Source: Actinomadura sp. HBU206391 (GTDB taxonomy: Bacteria; Actinomycetota; Actinomycetes; Streptosporangiales; Streptosporangiaceae). From it: 33,709 nt of DNA. The position numbers and the translations under genes were made by a program. How positions within the stretch are numbered: the first letter of the stretch is position 1; every line of letters starts with the position of its first letter. Below the pieces are notes generated by a model. The model ran no database searches. It saw only the letters and a list, made by a program, of their open reading frames with translations, and was not told the DNA's origin. This document shows positions 14,066 through 22,333 of the stretch, piece by piece. Location of the stretch: NCBI RefSeq assembly GCF_014323665.1, contig NZ_JABVEB010000058.1, positions 1-33,709 on the forward strand. Reading direction: 5' to 3'.

Positions 14066-14365
14066 ATGATCACTCGTCGACGTGAAACGCCGGCGGTGAA
14101 CTCCGGGCAGGCGGTGCGTGCGACGGCGATGGGTGTGGCTCTGCTCACCCTCGCCGCCGTCACGGCCGCCTGCTCGGCGGTACGCCAGGCCGGGGCCACG
14201 CAGGGAGCCAAGGTCGCGGAGCACCTCGCCGGGCTCTCCGGCTTCTCGACCTTCATGGGTCAGCTACGCTTCGCCGACGATCACTCCATGGCCTACGACG
14301 ACCACGTCATCGCCATCGCGCGCAATGGCGTGTTCTCCCTGGTCAGCAAGCTGCGCACAGATTGA
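14066..14365 (+). CDS. Small lipoprotein of the copper operon
   Basis: 99 residues. A basic N-terminus, a hydrophobic segment (ATAMGVALLTLAAV) and the lipobox TAAC predict a lipoprotein anchored on the outer face of the membrane, leaving a mature part of ~65 residues. That part (HLAGLSGFSTFMGQLRFADDHSMAYDDHVIAIARNG) contains several His, Met and Asp residues that could bind metal, but no family is recognised. It lies 8 bases after the LVIVD gene, and its TGA overlaps the ATG of the CopC-CopD gene, so the genes are cotranscribed and probably translationally coupled. Confidence 0.75.
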   Translation: MITRRRETPAVNSGQAVRATAMGVALLTLAAVTAACSAVRQAGATQGAKVAEHLAGLSGFSTFMGQLRFADDHSMAYDDHVIAIARNGVFSLVSKLRTD

Positions 14366-16161
14366 TGCACGTATTGACCGACAAGTTTCACCCGGCAAGG
14401 CGCAGCGACCACCGCGGACCGGCCCTTCGGATCCTGCTCATCGCGGCGTTCGTCGTGAGCGGTCTCGCCGTCGAGCTGACCTTCGGCGCGATGTTCCGCC
14501 CCGCCTACGCCCATGCCGAGCTCCTCGAGTCCTCTCCCGTCGACAACGCGGTCGCCGACTCGCCCCCGCGGCAGGCGTGGCTTCGGTTCAACGAAGCGGT
14601 GACGCTGACTCCACAGTCGATCCAGTTGCTCGACTCCAGCGGCGACAGGGTAGAGATCGGTGCTCCCGAGCACGCGGCCGGCAAGGCGAACACCGCCGCG
14701 GCGGCGCTGCCCGCCGGCCTGCGCAGGGGCACCTACACCGTCGCGTGGCGGGTCCTGTCCGCGGATTCGCACGTCATCTCCGGAGCCTTCCGGTTCAGCG
14801 TCGGCGAGCCGAGCGTCTCGGTCGCCTCCACCGAACGGGGAACCGGCGCGGTGACGCCCACCGTGCACGCCGTCGGACGGGGCTTGGCCTTCCTGGGCCT
14901 GGCGCTCGCGCTCGGCGGCGCCGTCCTGCTCGGCGTGGTCTGGCCCGCCGGCGTACGGGAACGCCGCGGTCGGCTCATCGTCTGGGCGGGCTTCGCCGCG
15001 CTCGGCCTCGGGACCGTCGTGGTGTTCCTCGCCCAGGGCCCGTACACAACCGGCGAGGCGCTGACCACGGTGTTCGACCCCGGTGTGCTGCGCCTGACCT
15101 TCGGCACGCGGATCGGCCAGGCGCTGCTGGCGCGTCTCGAGATCGCGTTCGCGCTGGCCGTCGTCTTCGCGATCGTCGTCCGGCGGCGAGGCCGCGGTGA
15201 CACCGGCGCCGGCGCCGCCGCCCGTGGAACACCGGTGCCGGCGGCCGTTCTCGTCGTGGGGGCGATGTGCTGTGTCGCGCTGGTGTCGACCTGGCCGCTG
15301 ACCGACCACGCGCACATCGGCCCGCAGGCATGGCTGGCAGTGCCGGTCACCGGCCTGCACCTGCTCGCGATATCACTGTGGCTTGGCGGCCTGGTCACAC
15401 TCACGGCATGTGTCGTCGGCCCGGCCGCCGGCCGCTCCGAGCGCGTGCCCCTTCTCGAACCGGCGCTCCCCCGGTTCTCGGGCCTCGCGCAGGTCTGCTT
15501 CACGGTCATCGCGGCGACCGGCCTGTACCTGTCATGGCGGCAGGTCGGAACGCTCGGCGCCCTTGTCGGCACCGAGTACGGGCGGCTCCTTCTGGTGAAG
15601 TTCGGCGTCGTCCTCGTCATCGTGGCGCTCGCCGCGCAGGGCCGGCGGTTCGTCCGGCGCCACGGGCGCCGGTCAGGCGAGACCGTGCCCGCCGCGGCGC
15701 TGCGCCGCCTGCGCCGCTCGGTGGCGGCCGAGGTGATACTCGGGGTCGGGGCTCTGTCCTTGACCACGGTGCTGGTCAACACCGCTCCCGCTCGCACCGC
15801 CTACGCGCCGCCGGTACGGGCGAAGGTCGCCATTCCGGCCACGGCGAGAACGAATACCGGCCTGGACGGCGGTCGCGTCGAAGTCGAGCTGACACCTGCG
15901 AAGCAGGGACCGAATGTCGCCGACATCTACCTCGTGGCCAAGGACGACTCGCTGGTCAACGTTCCCGAGATCTCCGGCCGGCTGGAATCCGGAGACAAGA
16001 ACATCGGCTCCCTGCCGGTGAAGTTGTCCGCGGCGGAACCCGGCCACTATGTCGCGAGCGCGATCTCCATCCCCTATCCGGGTCCGTGGACTCTGCGGCT
16101 GGACATTCGAACCTCTGAGTTCAATGAGGTACCCGTGCACTTCTCATTCACAGCGCGCTGA
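14365..16161 (+). CDS. CopC-CopD fusion, copper-binding/copper-uptake membrane protein
   Basis: 598 residues. After a signal segment ending ...RPAYA, the mature protein begins HAELLESSPVDN; the N-terminal His plus the later SADSHV (Asp-x-His) are the expected Cu(II)-brace ligands of CopC. CopC spans roughly residues 50-150. The CopD part has about eight membrane spans (from LAFLGLALALGGAVLLGVVW to VILGVGALSLTTVLVNTAPA) with His-containing helices (LTDHAHIGPQAWLAV, GLHLLAISLWLGGLV). A further extracytoplasmic domain (GGRVEVELTPAKQGPN ... FSFTAR) ends the protein. CopCD fusions bring copper across the cytoplasmic membrane or deliver it to cuproenzymes. The ATG at 14365 overlaps the preceding stop. 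Confidence 0.92.
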   Translation: MHVLTDKFHPARRSDHRGPALRILLIAAFVVSGLAVELTFGAMFRPAYAHAELLESSPVDNAVADSPPRQAWLRFNEAVTLTPQSIQLLDSSGDRVEIGAPEHAAGKANTAAAALPAGLRRGTYTVAWRVLSADSHVISGAFRFSVGEPSVSVASTERGTGAVTPTVHAVGRGLAFLGLALALGGAVLLGVVWPAGVRERRGRLIVWAGFAALGLGTVVVFLAQGPYTTGEALTTVFDPGVLRLTFGTRIGQALLARLEIAFALAVVFAIVVRRRGRGDTGAGAAARGTPVPAAVLVVGAMCCVALVSTWPLTDHAHIGPQAWLAVPVTGLHLLAISLWLGGLVTLTACVVGPAAGRSERVPLLEPALPRFSGLAQVCFTVIAATGLYLSWRQVGTLGALVGTEYGRLLLVKFGVVLVIVALAAQGRRFVRRHGRRSGETVPAAALRRLRRSVAAEVILGVGALSLTTVLVNTAPARTAYAPPVRAKVAIPATARTNTGLDGGRVEVELTPAKQGPNVADIYLVAKDDSLVNVPEISGRLESGDKNIGSLPVKLSAAEPGHYVASAISIPYPGPWTLRLDIRTSEFNEVPVHFSFTAR

Positions 16162-16175
16162 AAGGATACGGACAG

Positions 16176-16940
16176 ATGGGGCTCGCGCGTCTTCATGGCA
16201 AGAGGAAACGGCGTGTCGGACTCATGGCGGCGGCCACCGCTGCGGCCTTGGCGTCCGCCGTCCTGGCCGGCTGCGGCGACGATTCCGGCAAGAAACTCAC
16301 CCACCCGCCGTACACCGTGAACTCCGTCCAGCTCGGGTTCGCCACCGCCAAGGACATCGGCAAGGGGGCGGTGCAGTTCAAGGACTCCGACCATGGTTCA
16401 CATGTGATCTACACCCCGCCGAGCAGCGTGCCGACCTGCCCCTACGTCCAGCGCGCCGACGACACCACGGTGCAGGTACAACCGGCCGTCGAGTTGGTGG
16501 GCGGCAATCCCACCGGCCGCTTCATCGTCGGGCCGACGAACCCGCAGCGGTCCACGCTGCCCGTCGTCACGCAGGGCGCGGTGGTCTTCACGACGGACGC
16601 ACTGGCCGACCAGGGGATGAAGACCGTACTGGCCGAGGCGGCCAAGTGCCCCGGTTCCTTCACCGTCATCGGCGGGCCGCCGGTCGTCGTCGGCGACTAC
16701 AAGGTCAACCGCCGCTCGTTCGAATCCGCAGGATGGACGGGCTTCGCGCAGCAGTTGGCGCACACCTCACCGCCGGACCTCAACACGGGAACCTACGACG
16801 ATCTCGTCACCATCGTCGCGCACAAGTCGAACGCCGTCATCTACCTCGGTTACGCCCAGATTCACAAGATGGGCAAACGCGCCGATTCCAAGGAAAAAAT
16901 CGAAAAGCTGATGAAGGTCACCCTTGACCGGCTCGGCTGA
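16176..16940 (+). CDS. Lipoprotein of unknown function in the copper operon
   Basis: 254 residues. The signal segment GLMAAATAAALASAVLAGC ends in a canonical lipobox (LAGC), so the protein is membrane-anchored and extracytoplasmic. The rest has no recognised motif. Two cysteines occur in the mature part (PTCPYVQR and AAKCPGSF), which could form a disulfide; the overall pattern resembles sensor-like lipoproteins such as PknH extracellular domains, but this is a weak impression. It starts 14 bases after CopC-CopD and is followed 32 bases later by YcnI, so a link to copper handling is inferred from context only. Confidence 0.8.
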   Translation: MGLARLHGKRKRRVGLMAAATAAALASAVLAGCGDDSGKKLTHPPYTVNSVQLGFATAKDIGKGAVQFKDSDHGSHVIYTPPSSVPTCPYVQRADDTTVQVQPAVELVGGNPTGRFIVGPTNPQRSTLPVVTQGAVVFTTDALADQGMKTVLAEAAKCPGSFTVIGGPPVVVGDYKVNRRSFESAGWTGFAQQLAHTSPPDLNTGTYDDLVTIVAHKSNAVIYLGYAQIHKMGKRADSKEKIEKLMKVTLDRLG

Positions 16941-16972
16941 TCAAGACCATTTGACGACCAGTGGAGAAACAC

Positions 16973-17683
16973 ATGTGGCGGCATTCCATTCGAGGCGCGG
17001 TAATCGCAGCCGGGGCGACGCTTCTCATCGGGCTCGGGGCGGCGGTCGCCTCGGCACACGTGACGGTCGCGCCTGACACGGCGACACAGGGCGCCTATGC
17101 CGCGCTGATCTTTCGGGTCCCGAACGAACGCGACGACGCGAATACCGTCAAGGTCGACGTGCAGTTGCCGCCCGAACTACCGGTGGCGTCCGTTCGCGTC
17201 AAGCCGCACCCCGGCTGGTCGTACGAGCTCAAGAAGACCAAGCCCGCCACGCCGATCGAGGCACACGGCGCCAAGGTGACCGAGGCGGTCAGCGAGATCA
17301 TCTGGACCGCGACGGACCCGAAGGCGGGCATCCGGCCGGACGAGTACGACGAGTTCGCCGTGAGCGCCGGACCACTGCCGAAGGCCGATGCCATGGTCTT
17401 CAAGACGCTGCAGCACTACAGCGACGGCGAGGTGGTGCGCTGGATCCAGGAGCCGCAGAGTGGCGGCGCCGAGCCGGAGCGACCCGCTCCGGTGCTCAAG
17501 CTCCTGCCGCCGTCGCAGGCCGGCGCCGGGCGGCCCGTGAGCCTGCCGATCGGGAACTCCGGCGACGACGCACGCTCAGATGCCGGCTCTCCGGCCGCTC
17601 ACTGGGCCATGGGGCTGTCCGGGGCCGCGCTGGTCATCGCGCTCGGGTGCGCCGCGATGGTGATCCGCAGATCTCGCCAGTGA
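16973..17683 (+). CDS. ycnI: YcnI-like (DUF1775) copper-binding membrane-anchored protein
   Basis: 236 residues from ATG 16973, chosen over GTG 16961 because GGAG at 16963-16966 gives correct spacing only to the ATG. The signal peptide ends ...AVASA and the mature protein begins HVTVAPDTA; this N-terminal His is the monohistidine Cu(II)-brace ligand of YcnI. The DUF1775 domain (RVPNERDDANTVKVDVQLPP ... EFAVSAGPLP) reaches about residue 150. It is followed by a Pro-rich linker and one C-terminal membrane span (GAALVIALGCAAMVI) with a basic tail. YcnI proteins pair with CopC/CopD in copper trafficking. It is the last gene of the operon; I see no clear terminator behind it. Confidence 0.92.
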   Translation: MWRHSIRGAVIAAGATLLIGLGAAVASAHVTVAPDTATQGAYAALIFRVPNERDDANTVKVDVQLPPELPVASVRVKPHPGWSYELKKTKPATPIEAHGAKVTEAVSEIIWTATDPKAGIRPDEYDEFAVSAGPLPKADAMVFKTLQHYSDGEVVRWIQEPQSGGAEPERPAPVLKLLPPSQAGAGRPVSLPIGNSGDDARSDAGSPAAHWAMGLSGAALVIALGCAAMVIRRSRQ

Positions 17684-17756
17684 TCACGAACGCCGGCGCG
17701 GCCGCCGGTCGGCCGGGGCCCTGCTTCTGATCGCCGGCTCCTCAGTCACTGGCTCC

Positions 17757-18026
17757 TCAATCGTCGTCGCCCGGCCAGGTGCCGGTGGCCCTGTGCACGC
17801 CTACGGCACCGGCCCGCGCCACGGCGGCTTTCACCACTCCGTACACCGCGCCCTGCATGCCCGCCGCGATCAGCACCTCGCCCCATGACCGGTGCTTGTC
17901 AGTGGCGTCGGGGGCGTCGTCCTCCCCTGCCGCCAATCTCCAGACCTGCTTGAACGCCATCCCGGCCAGCAGGCCGCCGAGCATCCCAGTGCCCAGCGTG
18001 ATCGCTCTGTATGCGAGCTTGTCCAT
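17757..18026 (-). CDS. DUF4235 small membrane protein
   Basis: 89 residues, ATG at 18026 preceded by GGAGG. The pattern RAITLGTGMLGGLLAGMAFKQVWRLA ... EVLIAAGMQGAVYGVVKAAVARAG is the DUF4235 signature, with two short Gly/Ala-rich membrane segments separated by a charged loop. DUF4235 proteins are widespread in actinomycetes and have no established role. It is transcribed convergently with the copper operon and lies downstream of the chitinase gene, separated from it by a long hairpin. Confidence 0.88.
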   Translation of the reverse strand: MDKLAYRAITLGTGMLGGLLAGMAFKQVWRLAAGEDDAPDATDKHRSWGEVLIAAGMQGAVYGVVKAAVARAGAVGVHRATGTWPGDDD

Positions 18027-18149
18027 CAGTCCTCCAGGTTCGGCCTTGCTCTCGCACAGGCTGAGCCCCCAGTGCCCTGCCGAAAGGCCCCTAAACCCGG
18101 ACCGCATCTCACTAAAGGCCGCGGGCGTCGCGACAGCGGACAGGAGCCC

Positions 18150-18211
18150 GTTGAGTTGCGGCGTGTCGTTGGAGCGCTGTGCTCAGCACCAACGACACGC
18201 CGCAAGTCAAC
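18150..18211 (-). terminator. Long inverted repeat (23-nt arms, one mismatch) after the chitinase gene
   Basis: Arms 18150-18172 and 18189-18211 are reverse complements except at one base, with a 16-nt loop. It starts 20 bases past the chitinase stop in the minus direction. The stability and position fit a transcription terminator, although the arm length is unusually great and no U-tract follows. Confidence 0.75.
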
Positions 18212-18231
18212 GATGCGAGATCCGGTGCCGG

Positions 18232-19611
18232 CTAGAAGCCGGCAGTGATGCGGGTGAAGTCCCAGTTGTTCTGCGACGTGCCGCTGCAGCTCTCGGACAC
18301 TCCCCCGCCGGGGCAGGGACGGTCACGATTCACCGACCAGAAGGCCAGGCGGGTGAGGCCCCGTGACCTCGCCCAGTCGCGGATCTGGGTCCAGGTCGCC
18401 GTCGTGGTGAGTTCGCTCTGGTCGGACAGGCCGTTCATGCCGGAGATGCCCATGTGCGCGTAAGCCTGGGCGTCGCTCCAGCCCCAGGCGTTCTTGAGCG
18501 CGTTCTTCAGCCCTTCGGACGCGTTGACGGTGTTCTGGTACATGTTCGCGCCACCGCCGAAGTTGAACGGCATGATCGTGTAGTTGTCGATGGGCACGTT
18601 CAGGGCCCTCGACTGGTTGATGAGCCGGATGCCGTCGCCGCTGGGGCCGCCGGTGCCGGTGCCGAAGGTGACGGCGATCTTGACGTTCGGGTTGTTCTGC
18701 TTGACGATCTTGAGTCCGCCGAGGATGCGATCCTGCACCGTGTAGTTCCCGAACTCGTCGGAGTTCTCGATGTCGAAATCGACCACCGCCGGGCCCACCG
18801 CGTTGATGACCTGCTGAACGGCGCCGGCGAACGCGGAGGCCGACGAGCAGTTCGGGCCGAGCTTGTTGCCCGACCAGCCGCCGAACGAGACCTGGACGCT
18901 GCCGCCCGCGGACTTGATGGACGAGATCGTCTGGGCGTCGACGCCGCCGGCCAGCGGCCGCTGGCCGTCCCACATCGGGTTGCAGCCGCCGCCGGACAGG
19001 ATGAACGCCATGGTGAACGACCTGACGCCGGTGGAACTCATCACCGAGGTGGCGCTGGGCGGGCTGCCCCAGCCCATGTAGAGGTACGGGGCACCGGCCA
19101 TCTTGCCCGGTGCGGGCGGCGGGGTTCCGCCGCCGCTGGGCAGCGTCCATTTCTGGTTGGCGGCGCCGGTGCAGTCCCAGATCTGCAGGGCGGTGCCGTC
19201 GGCCGAGCTGGGACCGGTGGCGTCGAGGCACTTGCCGAGTGCGCGCAGGCTGCCGTCGGAGGCGGCGGTCCACGACTGGGCCGTCGTGCCGTTGCAGTCG
19301 TAGATCTGCACCTTGGTGCCGTTGGCGCTGGAGGCGGCCGCGACGTCGAGGCACTTGCCGAGCCCGCGGATGGTGCCGTCGGTGCCCACCGTCCACTGCT
19401 GTGCGGTGGTGCCGTTACAGGAGTAGAGCTGGACCTTGGTGCCGTTGGCGCTGGAGGCCGCGGCGATGTCGACGCACTTGCCGCCATAGCCGGCGATCTG
19501 GCCGGTGGCGGCCCAGGCGGGGGCGAGCCCGGTGGCGATGAGGGGCAGGGACGTCACGAGCGCGCCCAAGAGCAGACGGAGGCGGAGACGGGAGATGCGT
19601 TCCTGATTCAT
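18232..19611 (-). CDS. Secreted chitinase: ricin-type lectin (CBM13) plus GH18 domain
   Basis: 459 residues from ATG 19611 (an in-frame GTG lies at 19626). Signal peptide RLRLRLLLGALVTSLPLIATGLAPAWAA is followed by one ricin B lectin domain (~30-160) with three QxW-type repeats (TAQQW, TAQSW, ANQKW) and paired GKCLD motifs. A short Gly/Pro linker then leads to a GH18 catalytic domain with YLYMGWGSPPSA, VSFGGWSG and the catalytic VDFDIE, whose Glu is the proton donor. The DFDIE variant is usual in this GH18 subgroup. It should bind and cut chitin outside the cell. Upstream, TGGTCAG near 19760-19766 (minus) faintly recalls DasR/chitinase-promoter repeats, but the match is too short to call. Confidence 0.92.
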   Translation of the reverse strand: MNQERISRLRLRLLLGALVTSLPLIATGLAPAWAATGQIAGYGGKCVDIAAASSANGTKVQLYSCNGTTAQQWTVGTDGTIRGLGKCLDVAAASSANGTKVQIYDCNGTTAQSWTAASDGSLRALGKCLDATGPSSADGTALQIWDCTGAANQKWTLPSGGGTPPPAPGKMAGAPYLYMGWGSPPSATSVMSSTGVRSFTMAFILSGGGCNPMWDGQRPLAGGVDAQTISSIKSAGGSVQVSFGGWSGNKLGPNCSSASAFAGAVQQVINAVGPAVVDFDIENSDEFGNYTVQDRILGGLKIVKQNNPNVKIAVTFGTGTGGPSGDGIRLINQSRALNVPIDNYTIMPFNFGGGANMYQNTVNASEGLKNALKNAWGWSDAQAYAHMGISGMNGLSDQSELTTTATWTQIRDWARSRGLTRLAFWSVNRDRPCPGGGVSESCSGTSQNNWDFTRITAGF

Positions 19612-19831
19612 GGCGGGGGTCCTCACAGGAGGTCAGGAATTCAGCTGTAGAGGCGGAATGCGCAGTTCATACCTCCTTTCGCCCGCCCTTCGGTCAGGGA
19701 TCAACGGCCGCGATGAACGGCGCGCGCCGAACTGACAGGAAGGTTTCTTAAATATTGCTGACCAATCTAACGCGGAGAATCAACTGCGCGTCAAGAGCGC
19801 GCGGGCACCCTCTTCGCCGTCCGCCGTCGTG

Positions 19832-19861
19832 TTGCGCCCGAAGCGCCGGGACTCTTAGTGT
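19832..19861 (+). promoter_or_regulatory. Predicted promoter of the aldo-keto reductase/TetR operon
   Basis: TTGCGC (19832-19837) and TAGTGT (19856-19861) are 18 bases apart. The -10 overlaps the first two bases of the palindromic operator, so a bound repressor would block RNA polymerase. Confidence 0.6.
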
Positions 19862-19881
19862 GAACTGAACGTTCAGTTCAC
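19860..19881. promoter_or_regulatory. Perfect 22-bp palindrome, TetR-type operator
   Basis: GTGAACTGAAC followed directly by its exact reverse complement. It sits between the predicted -10 and the AGGAGG (19884-19889) of the aldo-keto reductase gene. The TetR gene two genes on (20795) is the likely ligand, giving autoregulation of the pair. Confidence 0.85.
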
Positions 19882-19894
19882 TTAGGAGGAATTC

Positions 19895-20764
19895 ATGTCC
19901 ACCGGAATACGGCCCGCGGACGCGTCGGGGACTTTCACCATCGGCGGCGACCTGACGGTCAACCGCCTCGGCTACGGCACGATGCAACTCACCGGGCCCG
20001 GCGTCTGGGGCGATCCACGCGACCCGGACGAGGCCGTGCGGGTCTTGCGCCGTACGGTCGAACTCGGCGTCACGTTCATCGACACGGCCGACGCCTATGG
20101 CCCTTTCACGGCCGATCTGCTGCTCAGGAAGGCCCTGCACCCCTACCCCGATGACCTCGTCATCGCCACCAAGGCGGGTTTCGCCCGCACCGGGCCGGGT
20201 GGATGGGTGCCGATCGGCCGCCCTGAATACCTTCGTCAGCAGGTGGAGCTGAGCCTGCGCCATCTGGGCCTGGAGCGCATTGACCTGCTCCAGCTGCACC
20301 GGATCGACCCGAAGGTCCCGGTCGAAGACCAGGTGGGCGAGCTGGCCGCCCTGCGGCAGGAGGGCAAGATCCGGCACATCGGTCTGAGCGAGGTCACCGT
20401 CGACGAGGTCGAGGAGGCCCGCCGCACCGCGCCGATCGTCTCCGTGCAGAACCTGTTCAACCTGGCCAAGCGCGACGCCGAGCCGCTGCTCGACCACGCG
20501 GAGGCGAACGGGCTCGCCTTCATCCCGTGGTTCCCGCTAGCGACCGGTGAGCTCACCAAGCCGGGCGGCCCGTTGGCCGGAATCGCCGAGGAGCACGGCG
20601 CCACCCCGTCACAGCTCGCGCTGGCCTGGCTGCTCAAGCGCTCCCCGGCGATGTTGCCCATCCCCGGCACGTCGACCGTGTCGCATCTCGAGGAGAACGT
20701 CGCCGCGGCCGCCATCGAGCTCGGCGACGACGAGTTCGCGGCGCTGACCCGCGCCGTCGGCTGA
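19895..20764 (+). CDS. Aldo/keto reductase
   Basis: 289 residues, ATG preceded by AGGAGG. The AKR fold is clear: NRLGYGTMQLTG at the start, FIDTADAYGP with the catalytic Asp and Tyr, VIATKAGF with the catalytic Lys, and IDLLQLHRID with the His. The C-terminal NADPH-binding part includes LALAWLLKRSPAMLPIPGTSTVSHLEENVAA. It reduces carbonyl compounds with NADPH in the cytoplasm; the natural substrate is unknown. It is followed 30 bases later by a TetR gene and preceded by a perfect TetR-type operator, so it is probably induced by a toxic carbonyl or drug-like ligand. Confidence 0.93.
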   Translation: MSTGIRPADASGTFTIGGDLTVNRLGYGTMQLTGPGVWGDPRDPDEAVRVLRRTVELGVTFIDTADAYGPFTADLLLRKALHPYPDDLVIATKAGFARTGPGGWVPIGRPEYLRQQVELSLRHLGLERIDLLQLHRIDPKVPVEDQVGELAALRQEGKIRHIGLSEVTVDEVEEARRTAPIVSVQNLFNLAKRDAEPLLDHAEANGLAFIPWFPLATGELTKPGGPLAGIAEEHGATPSQLALAWLLKRSPAMLPIPGTSTVSHLEENVAAAAIELGDDEFAALTRAVG

Positions 20765-20794
20765 TGTGCGTGGCCGTCTCGACCGACCGCGACG

Positions 20795-21421
20795 ATGTCG
20801 CCGCGCGCTGAGCAGGGTGGGCGGGACCGGCCCAGGCCGGCCCCGCCCGCCCACCCGCGCAGCGTTCGCGCCTGCGACGCCGCACTGTCGGCGGCCCAGG
20901 ATCTGCTCGACGAGGGCGGGCTGCCCACCGCCACCGTCGACGCCATCAGCGCCCGCTCGGGGGTCAGCAAGGCGACCATCTACAAGCACTGGCCCTCCCG
21001 GACCGCCGTAGCGGCCGAGGCCTTCGGCCGCCGGATGGCCGAAGCGATCCCGCTCCCCGACACGGGCTCTGCCGTCTCGGACCTCCGCGAGCAGGTCCGC
21101 CGGGTCAGCGCGTTCTATACCGGCCGCACCGGTGCCGTGTTCGCGCAGCTCCTCGCCGCGTGCGTCACCGACCCCGAGGCGACGCCGTACTTCCGCGAGT
21201 ACTTCCTCGACGCCCGAAGGGCCGCGATCGCCGAGCTGTGGCGGCGTGCCGTCGACAGCGGCGACGCGGACGGCTCCGTCGATGCCGGTACGGCCACCGA
21301 CCTGCTCTTCGGGCCACTGGTCTTCCGGCTGCTGGCCGGTCACGCGCCGCTGTCCGAACCGGAGGCGGACGCCCTCTCGGCCGCCGCTCTGCACGGTCTG
21401 CTCGCCGGGCCTCGCCCCTGA
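20795..21421 (+). CDS. TetR-family transcriptional repressor
   Basis: 208 residues. The N-terminal HTH is intact: ALSAAQDLLDEGGLPTATVDAISARSGVSKATIYKHWPSRTAVAAEAF (about 31-78). The C-terminal ligand domain (AVFAQLLAACVTDPEATPYFREYFLDARRAAI ... LLFGPLVFRLLAGHAPLSE) is of the TetR_C_11/AcrR type. The N-terminal ~28 residues are Arg/Pro-rich and the true start could be a little later; there is no strong Shine-Dalgarno before ATG 20795. It is cotranscribed with the aldo-keto reductase and very likely binds the palindrome at 19860-19881. Confidence 0.92.
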   Translation: MSPRAEQGGRDRPRPAPPAHPRSVRACDAALSAAQDLLDEGGLPTATVDAISARSGVSKATIYKHWPSRTAVAAEAFGRRMAEAIPLPDTGSAVSDLREQVRRVSAFYTGRTGAVFAQLLAACVTDPEATPYFREYFLDARRAAIAELWRRAVDSGDADGSVDAGTATDLLFGPLVFRLLAGHAPLSEPEADALSAAALHGLLAGPRP

Positions 21422-21507
21422 CCGAGCGGCGCGGCGGGAATGCCGCCCCTCTCAAGGCCGGCGCGGCTCGGCGCTGTGCGAGGCTCGGGAACTGAGACAC
21501 CTGCGGG

Positions 21508-21591
21508 GACATCTGGCGTGGAACATCTGGCGTGGGACGGCGAGTGTGCGATGTCGAGCGTGGGACATCGACGGTGAGATATCGAGCGGAA
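21508..21591 (+). repeat. Six degenerate 14-bp tandem repeats upstream of the methyltransferase
   Basis: Contiguous 14-bp units begin at 21508, 21522, 21536, 21550, 21564 and 21578. The first two differ by one base (GACATCTGGCGTGG type); later units keep GA-x-x-TCGA-x-CGT-like spacing with more changes. The array ends ten bases before the start codon and includes the ribosome-binding region. The period is not a multiple of three, so it is not an old coding repeat. Confidence 0.75.
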
Positions 21592-21600
21592 AGGCAGCGG

Positions 21601-22332
21601 ATGGTCGATCGTCGGCTCTCGTTCGGCGCTTCGGCCGAGCTCTACGACCGGGTGCGGCCGGGTTATCCCGCCGCCGCGGTCGAGTGGGCGTTGCGGCCGC
21701 TCGGGACGGGGCGATGGCGGGTCGTCGACCTCGGGGCGGGGACCGGTCTGCTGACCCGGGTGGCGATCGACGCGGGCCACGAGGTCGTCCCGGTGGAGCC
21801 GGATCCGAGAATGCGCGACCGGCTGATCACCACGCTCGGGGTCGCGGCGGCGCCGGGCCGTGCCGAAGATATCCCGCTGCCAGGCACGAGCGCGGACGCG
21901 GTCGTCGCGGGCACCGCCTTCCACTGGTTCGAGGCGGACCGGGCCCTGCCCGAGATCGCCAGAGTGCTGCGCCCGGGCGGGGTGTTCGCGGCCCTGACGC
22001 ACGGGCCCACCGGCGACGACTGGACCGTCCAGTACTTCCGGCTGCTCCACGGCTGGAAGGCGGTCCGGGAGCACACGCCTCTGTCGTTCGGGCCGTTGTT
22101 CACCGAGGTCGAGACCACGGCGTTCCCCTACACGATCACGCAGACGCCCGAGGGGCTGGCCGACCTCGCCTCGTCGTACTCCTACTTCATCACCGCGACT
22201 CCCGAGGAGCGCCGGCGGATCCTCGACGAGCTGGACATGCTCCGCCGCGGCCATCCCGAGCTCGCCGGGCGCGAGACGTTCGAGATGCCCTACACCGTGC
22301 ACGTCGCGCGGGCGGTCAGGAGATCGGCCTGA
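21601..22332 (+). CDS. Class I SAM-dependent methyltransferase
   Basis: 243 residues from ATG 21601, with GGAAAGG ten bases upstream. Motif I is VVDLGAGTGLLTRVAI (around residues 40-55), followed by VVPVEPDPRMRDRL, GRAEDIPLPGTSADAVVAGTAFHWF and LPEIARVLRPGGVFAALTHG: a complete Methyltransf_11/25-type domain. The opening SFGASAELYDRVRPGYP is typical of the small-molecule methyltransferase group that includes many actinomycete proteins of unknown substrate. The gene is single; the next feature is a pseudogene on the other strand starting two bases after its stop. Confidence 0.92.
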   Translation: MVDRRLSFGASAELYDRVRPGYPAAAVEWALRPLGTGRWRVVDLGAGTGLLTRVAIDAGHEVVPVEPDPRMRDRLITTLGVAAAPGRAEDIPLPGTSADAVVAGTAFHWFEADRALPEIARVLRPGGVFAALTHGPTGDDWTVQYFRLLHGWKAVREHTPLSFGPLFTEVETTAFPYTITQTPEGLADLASSYSYFITATPEERRRILDELDMLRRGHPELAGRETFEMPYTVHVARAVRRSA

Positions 22333-22333
22333 C

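Noticed and set aside
12402..14066. Long minus-strand reading frame opposite the LVIVD gene
   Set aside because: It is Val/Asp/Gly-rich antisense of a strongly supported secreted protein; length results from G/C-biased third positions.
19755..19790. DasR/chitinase-promoter operator upstream of the chitinase gene
   Set aside because: Only a single seven-base partial match (TGGTCAG) could be found, without the paired or palindromic partner.
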